In this document: positions 26,264 through 35,372 of the stretch, piece by piece
Position numbering within the stretch: the first letter of the stretch is position 1
Layout of the letters: each line of letters starts with the position of its first letter
DNA from: Hyphomicrobiales bacterium
GTDB lineage: Bacteria; Pseudomonadota; Alphaproteobacteria; Rhizobiales; Rhizobiaceae
Direction: 5' to 3'
DNA: 64,000 nucleotides
Assembly (NCBI GenBank): GCA_900473805.1
Contig: UCMS01000027.1
Span: forward strand, 211,357-275,356
Program-made: the position numbers and the translations under genes
The notes under the pieces: model-generated
What the model saw: the letters and a program-made list of their open reading frames with translations, nothing else
Database searches by the model: none
What the model was told of the DNA's origin: nothing

Positions 26264-27187
26264 ATGGCCCAGATCCCATCCCATGTTCCGGCAGCCTCCT
26301 ACCCGTCCCCTGGGGCGGTAGTGCAGTTGTTGAAGCCGATCACATGGTTCCCACCGATGTGGGCCTATGCCTGTGGTGCTGTGGCCTCAGGCGCAGATAT
26401 CGGCGACCGATGGCTCCCGATCGCGATCGGCATCCTTCTTGCCGGGCCCCTGCTCTGCGGCACCAGTCAGGCCGTCAACGACTGGTTCGATCGGCATGTC
26501 GATGCGATCAATGAACCCGATCGTGTCATTCCTTCAGGCCGAATGCCGGGACAGTGGGGCCTGATCGTCGCAATCGCAATGTCGGCGCTCTCGATGGCGG
26601 TCGCGGCGATGCTCGGCCCCCTCGTATTCATTGCGGCACTTGTCGGTCTGGTGCTGGCCTGGGCCTACAGTGCGCCGCCTTTCCGTTTGAAGCAGAACGG
26701 CTGGGTCGGCAATGGCGTCGTGGGTATCAGCTATGAGACTTTGCCGTGGATCACGGCGGCAACAGCTGCCCTTGGCCATGCCCCCTCCACGGTCGTCGTC
26801 CTCGTTGCGTTGCTTTACGGGCTCGGCGCTCATGGCATCCTGACCCTCAACGATTTCAAGTCGATCCGGGGGGACCGTGAGATGGGCGTCTCCAGTCTGC
26901 CGGTCCTGCATGGGCCGGACAATGCGGCCCGCATTGCCTGCCTGGTCATGGCGGGAGCCCAACTCGCCGTCACCCTGCTCCTGGCGTGGCAGGGACTCTG
27001 GGCCGGTGGCGCGTTCGTGGCCGTTGTCCTCGCTCTGCAGGGGCTTTCCATGCTGCGCTTCCTGCGGGATCCGCAAGGGAGGGCCGTCTGGTATTCTGCG
27101 GTGGGCGTCGGGCTCTACGTCATCGGGATGATGGCTGCCGCCATCGCTCTGCGCGCGCCCCCGCTTGTAGGCTTCGTCAACGGCTAG
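26264..27187 (+). CDS. bchG: Bacteriochlorophyll a synthase (chlorophyll synthase family)
   Basis: BchG esterifies bacteriochlorophyllide a with a geranylgeranyl or phytyl group. The 307-residue UbiA-type membrane prenyltransferase has about nine helices, the motif NDWFDRHVDAINEPDRVIPSGR (NDxxDxxxD) and a second aspartate motif TLNDFKSIRGDREMG. It is first in the bchG-carrier-bchP run and directly follows the perfect PpsR operator. The ATG is close to the presumed transcription start, so a slightly later start cannot be excluded. Confidence 0.97.
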   Translation: MAQIPSHVPAASYPSPGAVVQLLKPITWFPPMWAYACGAVASGADIGDRWLPIAIGILLAGPLLCGTSQAVNDWFDRHVDAINEPDRVIPSGRMPGQWGLIVAIAMSALSMAVAAMLGPLVFIAALVGLVLAWAYSAPPFRLKQNGWVGNGVVGISYETLPWITAATAALGHAPSTVVVLVALLYGLGAHGILTLNDFKSIRGDREMGVSSLPVLHGPDNAARIACLVMAGAQLAVTLLLAWQGLWAGGAFVAVVLALQGLSMLRFLRDPQGRAVWYSAVGVGLYVIGMMAAAIALRAPPLVGFVNG

Positions 27188-27197
27188 GAGAGGTGTC

Positions 27198-28568
27198 GTG
27201 GGAAAGTCCATCATCGCAACTGCCAAACGGAGCCCGTCAGCGCCAGGGCTTGGCTGGTTCGACATCGTCCGGCTGGGCCTCGTTCAGGCGTCGCTCGGCG
27301 CGATCGTCGTCCTCACCACCTCGACGCTCAACCGGGTGATGATCGTCGAACTGGGTCTCGCAGCCGTAATCCCCGGCCTGCTGGTGGGTCTCCACTACGG
27401 TGTACAGATTTCGCGGCCTGTCTGGGGTCATAAGTCCGATACCGGCAGGTCACGAACGGCTTGGATCATAGGTGGCCTTGCCCTCCTTGCCTGTGCTGGC
27501 ACCGGAGCCTCGGCGACCACCTTGCTTTTCGAGCAATCCTTCGTTGCCGGCATCGCCTTTGCCATTGTCGCCTATTTGCTGATTGGCGTCGGCATCGGCG
27601 CGGCGGGCACATCCCTCCTGGCATTGATCGCCATGAAAACGGCCGTCGAACGGCGTGCGGCGGCCGCCACCATCACCTGGATGTTGATGATCGTGGGCAT
27701 CATCGTCACCTCTGTTGTCGTCGGTCGGCAGCTCGATCCCTATTCGCACGAACGCCTGATCGCGATCACCGCCGGAACGGGTCTGATCGCCTGGTTCCTT
27801 GGACTGATCGGTGTGGCGGGCATGGAGGCCCGGCCAACGGTCGATCTCTCGGCAACACAGCCCCGAGCATCTGCCCCGACCTTTCGCGAGAGCCTGCAGG
27901 ACGTGCTTGATGACCGCGAGGCCCGGCTGTTCACAGTCTTCATCTTCCTGTCCATGCTGGCCTTCTCGACGCAGGATCTCATTCTCGAACCTTATGCAGG
28001 GCTCCTTTTCGGGATGACCCCGGGGGAGACCACTGGCCTCTCCGGCACACAGCATGGCGGGGTGTTGCTGGGGATGATCGTGGTCGGGATTTCCGGCGCG
28101 CTGTTCGGCAAACGCCATCCGGACCTACCACGCCACTTCATTACCGGCGGCTGCTTCGGCTCCGCGCTTTCCCTTGCCGCCCTTGCCCTCTCGACCCAGG
28201 CCGCACCCCATTGGCCGCTGCAGATCAACATCTTTCTGCTCGGTGCCACCAACGGCGCCTTTGCGGTTGCTGCCGTCGGCACGATGATGATCCTCGCCGG
28301 GCGTGGTCGGACGTCGAATTACGGCATGCGAATGGGCATTTGGGGCGCGGCACAGGCCATCGCCTTCGGCCTCGGCGGCGTCCTTGGCACCATCGTTCTC
28401 GACCTCGGCCGATGGCTGACGACCAGCGATCCGGAAGCGTTTGCCGGGGTCTTTTCGATGGAAGCGAGCCTCTTCTTGATCTCGGCCCTCGTCGCCACCC
28501 GTATCGGACGGGCGGGCACCACGCTCCCGCAGCCAACAGACAAGACCGCCTTGATACCCGGAGAATGA
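27198..28568 (+). CDS. BCH/PucC-family carrier between bchG and bchP (ORF428-type)
   Basis: This is a 456-residue, 12-helix MFS-fold protein homologous to LhaA and PucC, with TLNRVMIVELGLAAVIPGLLVGLHY near residue 38 and STQDLILEPYAGLLFGMTPGETT near 258. A member of this family always sits between bchG and bchP in purple bacteria, where it is called ORF428 or BCH2. It is thought to deliver pigment. The GTG start at 27198 is supported by AGGAGAGG at 27186-27193. As no puc antenna genes are in the window, PucC itself is a less apt name. Confidence 0.9.
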   Translation: MGKSIIATAKRSPSAPGLGWFDIVRLGLVQASLGAIVVLTTSTLNRVMIVELGLAAVIPGLLVGLHYGVQISRPVWGHKSDTGRSRTAWIIGGLALLACAGTGASATTLLFEQSFVAGIAFAIVAYLLIGVGIGAAGTSLLALIAMKTAVERRAAAATITWMLMIVGIIVTSVVVGRQLDPYSHERLIAITAGTGLIAWFLGLIGVAGMEARPTVDLSATQPRASAPTFRESLQDVLDDREARLFTVFIFLSMLAFSTQDLILEPYAGLLFGMTPGETTGLSGTQHGGVLLGMIVVGISGALFGKRHPDLPRHFITGGCFGSALSLAALALSTQAAPHWPLQINIFLLGATNGAFAVAAVGTMMILAGRGRTSNYGMRMGIWGAAQAIAFGLGGVLGTIVLDLGRWLTTSDPEAFAGVFSMEASLFLISALVATRIGRAGTTLPQPTDKTALIPGE

Positions 28569-28603
28569 ACCCGGACCGCCGGCACCCCGGCAGGGAGTAG
28601 CGC

Positions 28604-29812
28604 ATGCGAAAGAGCTATGATGTCGCCGTCATCGGCGGTGGACCGTGCGGGGCCATGGCAGCCGAGAGACTGGGCGCGATGGGCTACGGCGTCGCGCTCA
28701 TTGACCCCGGCAATCGCATCAAACCCTGCGGCGGTGCCATTCCCTCCCGCGCCCTCGCCGATTTCGGCATCCCGGAGAACCAGTTGGTGGCACGCGCCAA
28801 TGCTGCCCGTATCATCGCCCCCTCGGGGCGAACGATCGACATGACCATTGGGGACATCGGTTACGTCGGCATGGTCGATCGTGCCGGCTTCGACCCCTAT
28901 CTGCGCCTGCGTGCGGTCGATGCAGGCGCCGAACTCCTAACCGCAAAACTCGAGACGATCACCGAAGGCGCAAATGGGGAACTCGCGCTGACCTTGCAGC
29001 CGACAGGGGCCGAAGCGAGCAACAAGCCGGTGACAGACATCGTCGTCCGACGGGTGATCGGTGCGGACGGCGCCAATTCCGCCGTCCGGCGTCTTATGTT
29101 CCCCTCATCCCGAAGGCCGCCCTATGTCTTTGCATATCATGAGATCGTCGAGACGCCGGTGGATGACATTCCGGACGGTTTCCGCGCCGATCGCTGCGAC
29201 GTCATCTATGACGGCAGGATTTCACCGGATTTCTACGGATGGGTCTTTCCACACGGAAAGCACATCAGCATCGGAAGCGGCACGGCGGTGAAAGGACATG
29301 GGATCCGCGAAGCGACGGCAAGACTTCGCCAATCGGCGGGTCTTGGCGACTGTCGGGTCATCAGGCGTGAGGGAGCGCCTCTGCCGCTGAAGCCGATGCG
29401 GCGATGGGACAATGGCCGCAACGTTCTTCTGGCGGGCGACGCCGCCGGCACGGTGGCGCCATCCTCCGGAGAAGGCATCTACTACGCCATGCTCTGCGGG
29501 CGGCTGGCTGCCGATGCCATGCATCGCTCCCTTGCCTCGAACAGCGGCAAACCCCTTGCGGACGCACGCAGGACATTCATGCATGCGCATGGGCGCGTCT
29601 TCTTCATTCTCGGCATCATGCAGACAATCTGGTATCGCAACGATCGGCTGCGTGAAAAATTCGTCGCGATGTGTGCCGATCCCGACGTGCAGCGGCTGAC
29701 CTGGGAATCCTATCTGAACAAAAAGCTGGTTCGTCGCGATCCGCTGGCGCATTTGCGTGTCTTTGCGAAGGACCTCGCCCAGCTCTTCGGCATTCCGGCG
29801 GGGCAGCGATGA
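28604..29812 (+). CDS. bchP: Geranylgeranyl diphosphate / bacteriochlorophyll reductase
   Basis: BchP reduces three double bonds of the geranylgeranyl tail to phytyl. The 402-residue flavoprotein has the FAD motif VAVIGGGPCGAMAAERLG, the family signature IKPCGGAIPSRAL, and the second FAD motif NVLLAGDAAGTVAPSSGEGIYYAM. It lies 35 bases after the carrier with GGGAG upstream, and its stop overlaps the next small gene as ATGA. Confidence 0.97.
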   Translation: MRKSYDVAVIGGGPCGAMAAERLGAMGYGVALIDPGNRIKPCGGAIPSRALADFGIPENQLVARANAARIIAPSGRTIDMTIGDIGYVGMVDRAGFDPYLRLRAVDAGAELLTAKLETITEGANGELALTLQPTGAEASNKPVTDIVVRRVIGADGANSAVRRLMFPSSRRPPYVFAYHEIVETPVDDIPDGFRADRCDVIYDGRISPDFYGWVFPHGKHISIGSGTAVKGHGIREATARLRQSAGLGDCRVIRREGAPLPLKPMRRWDNGRNVLLAGDAAGTVAPSSGEGIYYAMLCGRLAADAMHRSLASNSGKPLADARRTFMHAHGRVFFILGIMQTIWYRNDRLREKFVAMCADPDVQRLTWESYLNKKLVRRDPLAHLRVFAKDLAQLFGIPAGQR

Positions 29813-30111
29813 CCGCGTGGTTCGCGACCCTCTTCACCTCCGGATGGATCAGCGTGTTCGCGATATCCATCCTGTGGACGATAACGGTGATGGCTGCGGC
29901 GCGCACTCCGGCACCTGCGGCCACACTGCGTGCGCTTCTTCCCAATGCAGTCTCCGGCACCGCTCTGCTCGCCGCCTTCGGCGTCGCCATGCGGCAGGGA
30001 CCGATCGTGTTGCTGGCCGGTCTCCTCGGCGTCTCGCTGATCGCATTTCTGCTGGATCTTCGGGCGAGGATTTCCGCTCAGGCCTCCGGATTGAGGCGCC
30101 GAACGGAATGA
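29809..30111 (+). CDS. Small three-helix membrane protein after bchP
   Basis: This is a 100-residue protein with three hydrophobic segments (about residues 5-30, 43-60 and 65-85) and a basic tail (GLRRRTE). No family is recognised. The ATGA overlap with bchP and lack of a gap argue that it is translated with bchP. Its last 34 bases overlap the convergent end of tspO. It could be a helper of BchP or of pigment insertion, but that is position-based inference. Confidence 0.65.
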   Translation: MTAWFATLFTSGWISVFAISILWTITVMAAARTPAPAATLRALLPNAVSGTALLAAFGVAMRQGPIVLLAGLLGVSLIAFLLDLRARISAQASGLRRRTE

Positions 30112-30527
30112 TTGAGGCTGGCAGCGGCCGTAACCCAGGCCAGATAGGGCAGAAAGAGCAGAGATGCGAGTGGGGCGACCGACCAGGCGCTGAGAATGAA
30201 AAAAGCAATCGCCAACCACAGGATCGCGACATCGATCAAGGCAATGTCCATACGTCTGATGCCGAAAAAGAAGAAGGACCAGAGAGCATTCGCCACGATC
30301 TGCAAGCCCCAGAAAACCATCGGCAACGACCAGCCGCCCCCGGCGGTCCAGACAAGCCAGCCGGCATAACCGATCAGCACGTAAAGAATGGACCACACGA
30401 CGGGAAAGGCCCATTTCGGCGGCGTCCAGCGGGGTTTGCTCAGGGTCTCATACCATGCACCGGGCTTGAAAAGCGCGCCGCTCGAGGCCGCGGCAAGCAC
30501 GATGACAATAAAGGCGACTGCGGCCAT
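30078..30527 (-). CDS. tspO: TspO/MBR family membrane protein
   Basis: This is a 149-residue, five-helix protein with the TspO pattern WYETLSKPRWTPPKWAFPVVWSILYVLIGYAGWLVW and the LNALWSFFFF-like segment NALWSFFFFGIRRMD. In Rhodobacter, TspO is an outer-membrane tryptophan-rich sensor that affects porphyrin efflux and represses photosynthesis genes under oxygen. It is convergent with the bchP run and divergent from the cytochrome gene. No PpsR palindrome was found in its 168-base upstream region. Confidence 0.95.
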   Translation of the reverse strand: MAAVAFIVIVLAAASSGALFKPGAWYETLSKPRWTPPKWAFPVVWSILYVLIGYAGWLVWTAGGGWSLPMVFWGLQIVANALWSFFFFGIRRMDIALIDVAILWLAIAFFILSAWSVAPLASLLFLPYLAWVTAAASLNHSVRRLNPEA

Positions 30528-30695
30528 GATCCGGCTCCCGGTTTATGTACGTATTATCAAAAGCGACGACCGCCGTGGCGGTTCTGTAGACTGCACGACG
30601 ATGCGAGACCGATCATCCGCCACATACAAGCCGATGATCGCATTCATGCCAGCAATACATATGATTTTCATCCGCGATGCCATGGGAGGATACCA

Positions 30696-31085
30696 ATGTC
30701 GAGGATTATCGTAGCCGCATGCTCAGCCGCAGCCCTTCTTCTGTCCAGCAACGCCTTCGCGCAGGAGGGTGACGCGGCGGCCGGCGAAACCGTCTTCAAA
30801 AAGTGTGCAGTCTGTCACAACGTCGACAGTGACAAACACAAGGTCGGGCCATCGCTGCAGGGCGTGATCGGCCGGCAACCGGGCACGGCGGCAGGCTTCA
30901 AATACTCGAAGGCCATGACCGATTTCGGTGCCGGCAAAGTCTGGGACGAAGCCCTCCTGACGACCTATCTCGCTGACCCCCGTGGTGTCGTGAAGGGAAC
31001 CAAGATGGCCTTTGCTGGGCTCAAGGATGCGAAGGACGTCGCCAACGTCATCGCCTATGTGAAAACTTTCAGCACAGCACAGTAA
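30696..31085 (+). CDS. cycA: Cytochrome c2-type soluble electron carrier
   Basis: This is a 129-residue precursor with a signal peptide (cleavage after SNAFA, about residue 22) and one haem site CAVCH followed by the sixth-ligand methionine in GTKMAFAGLKDAKDVANVIAYV. It is a class I periplasmic cytochrome c of the mitochondrial/c2 type. By position in the PGC it is likely to carry electrons from the bc1 complex to PufC and the reaction centre. GGGAGGA at 30684-30690 fixes the start. The symbol follows the usual c2 name and is less certain than the family. Confidence 0.9.
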   Translation: MSRIIVAACSAAALLLSSNAFAQEGDAAAGETVFKKCAVCHNVDSDKHKVGPSLQGVIGRQPGTAAGFKYSKAMTDFGAGKVWDEALLTTYLADPRGVVKGTKMAFAGLKDAKDVANVIAYVKTFSTAQ

Positions 31086-31098
31086 GCCAGCGCTTAAG

Positions 31099-31130
31099 TT
31101 CCGCCGGAATGAGAATTCCGGCGGAATTTT
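31099..31130 (+). terminator. Rho-independent terminator after the cytochrome c2 gene
   Basis: TTCCGCCGGAAT (31099-31110) pairs perfectly with ATTCCGGCGGAA (31115-31126) across a GAGA tetraloop and is followed by TTTT. It separates the cytochrome gene from dxs. Confidence 0.93.
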
Positions 31131-31139
31131 CAGGCCAAG

Positions 31140-31181
31140 TGTAAAAAAAAGTTTACATATCGCCGATCTTCTCCGAATATA
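31140..31181 (+). promoter_or_regulatory. dxs promoter with PpsR/CrtJ-type operator
   Basis: TGTAAAAAAAAGTTTACA at 31140-31157 is TGT-N12-ACA with perfect TGTAAA/TTTACA arms. The right arm doubles as the -35 (TTTACA, 31152-31157), and 17-18 bases on GAATAT/AATATA (31175-31181) is a likely -10. The layout is the same as at bchG and bchF. An untranslated leader of about 100 bases follows before dxs; no riboswitch fold was recognised in it. Confidence 0.8.
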
Positions 31182-31287
31182 GCCCGGTCGGACCATTCTC
31201 AGGCAGTCACTTCCGCTCTTGCCGGATCGGCAATCTCGAAAGCACCAAGCCGCGAAGAAATGGCCACATGCGTGGGAGGAGAGCGCA

Positions 31288-33177
31288 GTGGGCTTGACTT
31301 GTGCGAATGACGTCGCCACCCCTTTGCTCGACCAGGTGAGATCTCCGGACGACCTGAAGCGCATGGATGGGGAACAGCTTTGTCGTCTGGCCAAAGAGCT
31401 CCGCGAGGAGACCCTGCGCGTCGTTTCGCAAACCGGCGGACATCTCGGTTCCAGCCTCGGCGTCATCGAGCTGACCGTTGCACTGCACGCCACCTTCGAT
31501 GCGCCTGTTGACACCATCATCTGGGACGTCAGCCATCAGTGTTACCCACACAAGATACTGACCGGGCGGCGTGATCGGATGTCGAGCCTGCGCAAGAAGA
31601 ATGGCCTCTCCGGCTTCACCCGTCGGGCCGAAAGTCCGTTCGACCCCTTCGGCGCGGCCCATTCCTCAACCTCGATTTCGGCCGGTCTCGGCTTCGCGAC
31701 CGCCCGTGACCTGAAGGACGAAGGCGGGCATGTCGTGTGCATCATCGGTGACGGAGCGATGTCGGCGGGCATGGCTTTCGAGGCCCTCAACAATGCGGGG
31801 AGGTCCGGCCGTCCCCTCATCGTGATCCTCAACGACAACGACATGTCGATCTCGGCGTCGACAGGCGCACTGAGCGGTCACCTCGCCGATATTCGCAGTG
31901 GGAAGGACGCCGTTTTCGGCAACCTGTTCCGGAACTTCGGCTTCGACTATCGCGGCCCCGTCGACGGGCACGACCTCACCGCCCTCATGTCGGTCCTCGG
32001 CACACTCAAGTTCGAACCCAGCGGCCCAATCCTTCTTCATGTGCGCACGCGCAAAGGTGCCGGCTATGAGCCAGCGGAGCGGGCGGTCGACAAATATCAC
32101 GGCGTCAATCCGTTCGACATTGCAACCGGGACCCAGGAAAAGACTGCGGCCAAGGCGCCGAGTTACACCAAGGTCTTTGCGGATGCGCTGGTTACGGAAG
32201 CGAAAGACGACCGGCGCATCGTCGCCATCACGGCGGCCATGGCGACGGGCACCGGCGTCGATCGTTTCGCGGCGGCCTATCCCGATCGCGCCTTCGATGT
32301 CGGCATCGCCGAACAGCACGCGGTCACCTTTGCCGCCGGCCTCGCGGCCAGCGGCCTGAAACCCTTCTGTGCCATCTATTCCACCTTTCTGCAGCGCGCC
32401 TTCGACCAGATCGTCCATGATGTGGCGCTGCAGCAACTGCCGGTGCGTTTCGCGATAGACCGCGCAGGGCTTGTCGGCGCTGACGGACCGACCCATGCGG
32501 GTGCCTTCGATATTGCTTATCTGGCAAATCTGCCCGGCTTCACCGTCATGGCCGCCAGCGACGAGGCGGAATTGGTCCATATGGTAGCGACTGCGGCCGC
32601 CCATGATCATGGGCCCATCGCCTTCCGGTTTCCGCGTGGCGAAGGCTTAGGCGTCGCCTTGCCGGCAAAGGGCAAAGTCCTACCGATCGGGAAAGGCCGG
32701 ATCATCGAGCAGGGTAACCAGATCGCCCTGCTGTCCTTCGGAACACGTCTGGCGGAATGTCTCAAGGCACGCCGGCTTCTCGCGCTGGAGGGTTATTCGG
32801 TCACCGTTGCCGATGCCCGCTTCGCCAAACCCCTTGATACGGCTCTGCTTGCCGATCTTGTCGATGGTCACACCATGCTGGTCACCGTGGAAGAGGGATC
32901 GACGGGCGGTTTCGGAGCGCTCGTCCTACATCATCTCGCCAACCGCGGCCTGCTCGACGGTCGTTGCGCGATCCGTACGCTGACCTTGCCGGACACATTC
33001 ATCGCCCAGGCCAGCCCTGAGGACATGTATGAGGAGGCGAAACTCACGGCTCGCCACATCGCCGCTACGGCGCGTGCGGGCATTCATCCAGTCCGTGCCC
33101 CCGCCGACATCCGGCGCGCTGCACGGGCCGGCCAGCAGGAGCTACCCGTTCGTCTGCATCGAGCGGAGGACCGGTGA
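31288..33177 (+). CDS. dxs: 1-deoxy-D-xylulose-5-phosphate synthase
   Basis: Dxs makes DXP from pyruvate and glyceraldehyde 3-phosphate with thiamine diphosphate, the entry to the MEP isoprenoid pathway. The 629-residue protein has [18 protein letters not shown], the TPP-binding [18 protein letters not shown], and the transketolase active-site glutamate in [16 protein letters not shown]. The GTG start at 31288 is chosen for the strong GGGAGGAGAG at 31274-31283; an in-frame ATG at 31219 lacks a site. PpsR-type control and PGC location suggest a copy dedicated to carotenoid and phytyl supply. Confidence 0.96.
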   Translation: MGLTCANDVATPLLDQVRSPDDLKRMDGEQLCRLAKELREETLRVVSQTGGHLGSSLGVIELTVALHATFDAPVDTIIWDVSHQCYPHKILTGRRDRMSSLRKKNGLSGFTRRAESPFDPFGAAHSSTSISAGLGFATARDLKDEGGHVVCIIGDGAMSAGMAFEALNNAGRSGRPLIVILNDNDMSISASTGALSGHLADIRSGKDAVFGNLFRNFGFDYRGPVDGHDLTALMSVLGTLKFEPSGPILLHVRTRKGAGYEPAERAVDKYHGVNPFDIATGTQEKTAAKAPSYTKVFADALVTEAKDDRRIVAITAAMATGTGVDRFAAAYPDRAFDVGIAEQHAVTFAAGLAASGLKPFCAIYSTFLQRAFDQIVHDVALQQLPVRFAIDRAGLVGADGPTHAGAFDIAYLANLPGFTVMAASDEAELVHMVATAAAHDHGPIAFRFPRGEGLGVALPAKGKVLPIGKGRIIEQGNQIALLSFGTRLAECLKARRLLALEGYSVTVADARFAKPLDTALLADLVDGHTMLVTVEEGSTGGFGALVLHHLANRGLLDGRCAIRTLTLPDTFIAQASPEDMYEEAKLTARHIAATARAGIHPVRAPADIRRAARAGQQELPVRLHRAEDR

Positions 33178-33299
33178 AACTAAACCACAGGACGCTGGCG
33201 GACGTATACGACTACGATGAGTTTGGCGACGGCGAAGGAATGAGATAGTATCTCGGCGGGATGAGCGGATCCGCCCAAGCCGATGACCGGGAGGGTAAC

Positions 33300-34226
33300 A
33301 TGGCGGGTGACAAATTCGGGGGGCCGCCGAAAGGGACCGGCGATCCTCCCCACAAAAACGACGGCAAGCCAGTTCACAACACAGGCGATCCGAGGCTTTC
33401 GAGCCTTGAGCAACGCATTCTCGAAAATGCCATCAGAGGTGCGGTTCCCAAACTCGTCGGGGCCGCTCACAAGGAATTCGTGACGGACCTGCCCGGCGAA
33501 GGTGTGCCTTCGGACGTCGATTTTCACCTGCACCCGGAACTCGACCCCAAGGCTCGCCAACTCCCGGGAACCGACAAGGCGATCACCTATCGCGGCGCGC
33601 TGTCGGCAGCGCTGATCCAGGCAGATCCACGCGGCCATCGCGAAATCATTGAGGAGCTTCAGCGCAGCGACATTCCGATGCATACGCTGGCAATCCACCT
33701 TTTTTCGCCCGTCGCGGCCCATTTGGGCCGCCTGTGGTGTCATGACGAAACCGATTTCATCCAGGTCGCTGTGGCATCCACCCGGCTTGGCATGATCGTC
33801 AATCACCTCTCCCAGAATCGCAGTCAAACCATTCGCGACCGGCAGAGGTCGCGGCGCGTTCTTCTGGCGCGCACACAGGGCGCCATGCATACAATCGGTG
33901 TATCGATCGTCGCCTCCTGTTTCCGGGACATGGGATGGGATGTAGACGGGGGCGCCGATCTCGAACTCGACGACAGCCTCTATATGCGGCTTTCCAACTC
34001 GTCCTACGCCTTGCTGGGGATCTCCGTCGGCCGGATCGACGAAGTCGACCAATGTGCCGAGGCTGTCCGTCGCATCCAGTCCAATCGCGCTCTCAGCGCC
34101 ATGAAGATCGCGCTGGGCGGGCCAGCGGTGATGAAGAATCCATTTGCCTTCCACGCCATCGGCGCGGACATGGTGGCCAAATCTGCACTCGAAGTGATGC
34201 ATCTCGCTGATCGGATCGGGGCCTGA
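33300..34226 (+). CDS. Second AerR/PpaA-like B12-binding-domain regulator
   Basis: This is a 308-residue protein. Residues 1-35 are Gly/Pro/Lys-rich and probably disordered. A helical region follows, with LFSPVAAHLGRLWCHDETDFIQVAVASTRL, like LVARQLGREWVSDECDFIDVTIGAARL of ppaA. The C-terminal B12-binding-like fold has TQGAMHTIGVSIVASCFRDMGWDV with His197, matching His199 of ppaA. ATG 33300 has GGGAGGG upstream. It stands 122 bases after dxs and could be cotranscribed. A role as a second cobalamin or haem-dependent photoregulator is inferred from this similarity; no DNA-binding domain is seen. Confidence 0.8.
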   Translation: MAGDKFGGPPKGTGDPPHKNDGKPVHNTGDPRLSSLEQRILENAIRGAVPKLVGAAHKEFVTDLPGEGVPSDVDFHLHPELDPKARQLPGTDKAITYRGALSAALIQADPRGHREIIEELQRSDIPMHTLAIHLFSPVAAHLGRLWCHDETDFIQVAVASTRLGMIVNHLSQNRSQTIRDRQRSRRVLLARTQGAMHTIGVSIVASCFRDMGWDVDGGADLELDDSLYMRLSNSSYALLGISVGRIDEVDQCAEAVRRIQSNRALSAMKIALGGPAVMKNPFAFHAIGADMVAKSALEVMHLADRIGA

Positions 34227-34289
34227 ACCAGAGTTTGGGCCCGCCTTCGCCGTCGCATGCAACAGCCGCGAAAATTTGGAGACGCCGGT

Positions 34290-35372
34290 TTAAGCGTCCG
34301 TCGTCTCGATCCGCCGTTCGCTCTCCTGGTCGAACAGATGGAGATGACGCGGGTCGAAGGAAAGGCCGATCATCTGCCCGTGGCTCAGAGCCTGGCGTTC
34401 ACCGACCACCACAGTGATTTCCGGCACCGTGGCAGAGGTGATGTAGGTGGTTGACCCGGTACTTTCGACCACCCCGACCGGCAGTCGCACCATCGCCTCT
34501 TGATCGGCGACGATGCGCAGGTGTTCGGGGCGCAGACCGACCGTCAGCTTGCCGACCTGGGGAACGGCCCGATCGAGCGCAACGATCTGCGGCATGCCGA
34601 GATCAAGCGTCAGGGAGCGTCCGTTCGGGCCCGGCGTTGCGGGTATGAAGTTCATCGCCGGCGAGCCGATGAAGCCCGCCACGAATTTATTGACGGGACG
34701 ATCATAGAGATCCAGCGGTGCACCCTGCTGCTCGATGACGCCATGACGCATGACCACGACGTGATCGGCCATGGTCATAGCCTCGATCTGGTCATGCGTG
34801 ACATAGACAGAGGTCGCTCCCAGTCGGTCGTGCAGACTGCGGATCTCCTTGCGCATATGGACCCGCAGTGCGGCATCAAGGTTGGACAGGGGCTCGTCAA
34901 AGAGAAAAGCCTTGGGATTGCGGATGATGGCCCGACTCATGGCCACCCGCTGGCGTTGACCGCCCGACAACTCGCGCGGATAGCGGTGAAGGAGGTTCGA
35001 CAGTCCCGTCGTAGCCGCGACCTCCTCCGCAGCCCGCTTCGCCACTGCCTTTTTGACGCCGCGGATACGAAGGGAATAGGTGAGGTTCTGTTCGACGGTC
35101 ATATGAGGGTAAAGCGCATAGGACTGGAAGACCATCGCCAGATCGCGCTTGCGCGGCGGCACATTGTTCATCCGCTCTCCCGCGATCACCAGATCGCCTG
35201 TGGAAATGCTCTCCAATCCCGCCAGCGAGCGCAAAAGAGTGGACTTGCCGCAGCCGGATGGGCCGACCAGGGCCACGAACGACCCCTTCCTGATCTTGAG
35301 ATCAATATCGCGCAGCGCGTGATAGGCGCCGTAGTATTTGTTGACGCCCGAGAGTTCGATCTGGTGGCTCAT
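34290..35372 (-). CDS. Sugar ABC transporter ATPase (UgpC/MalK family)
   Basis: This 360-residue ATPase couples to the two permeases upstream. It has Walker [11 protein letters not shown]-loop [12 protein letters not shown], signature [11 protein letters not shown], Walker [13 protein letters not shown] and H-loop [10 protein letters not shown], then the OB-type regulatory domain (VGLRPEHLRI). The ATG overlaps the permease stop (ATGA). It is the last gene of the LacI-controlled sugar operon. The intact LYDRPVNKFVAGFIG segment is a useful comparison for the damaged homologue at 63311. Confidence 0.95.
   Translation of the reverse strand: MSHQIELSGVNKYYGAYHALRDIDLKIRKGSFVALVGPSGCGKSTLLRSLAGLESISTGDLVIAGERMNNVPPRKRDLAMVFQSYALYPHMTVEQNLTYSLRIRGVKKAVAKRAAEEVAATTGLSNLLHRYPRELSGGQRQRVAMSRAIIRNPKAFLFDEPLSNLDAALRVHMRKEIRSLHDRLGATSVYVTHDQIEAMTMADHVVVMRHGVIEQQGAPLDLYDRPVNKFVAGFIGSPAMNFIPATPGPNGRSLTLDLGMPQIVALDRAVPQVGKLTVGLRPEHLRIVADQEAMVRLPVGVVESTGSTTYITSATVPEITVVVGERQALSHGQMIGLSFDPRHLHLFDQESERRIETTDA

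Noticed and set aside
29671..30111. Upstream extension of the small gene after bchP, into bchP
   Set aside because: The extra residues lie wholly inside bchP in another frame; the ATGA overlap at 29809 is the natural start.
30528..30695. PpsR or FNR-type sites between tspO and the cytochrome gene
   Set aside because: No TGT-N12-ACA and no TTGAT-N4-ATCAA sequence is present in this 168-base region.
31219..31287. Longer dxs N-terminus from ATG 31219
   Set aside because: No ribosome site, and the added residues do not resemble Dxs; the GTG at 31288 has a strong GGGAGGAGAG.
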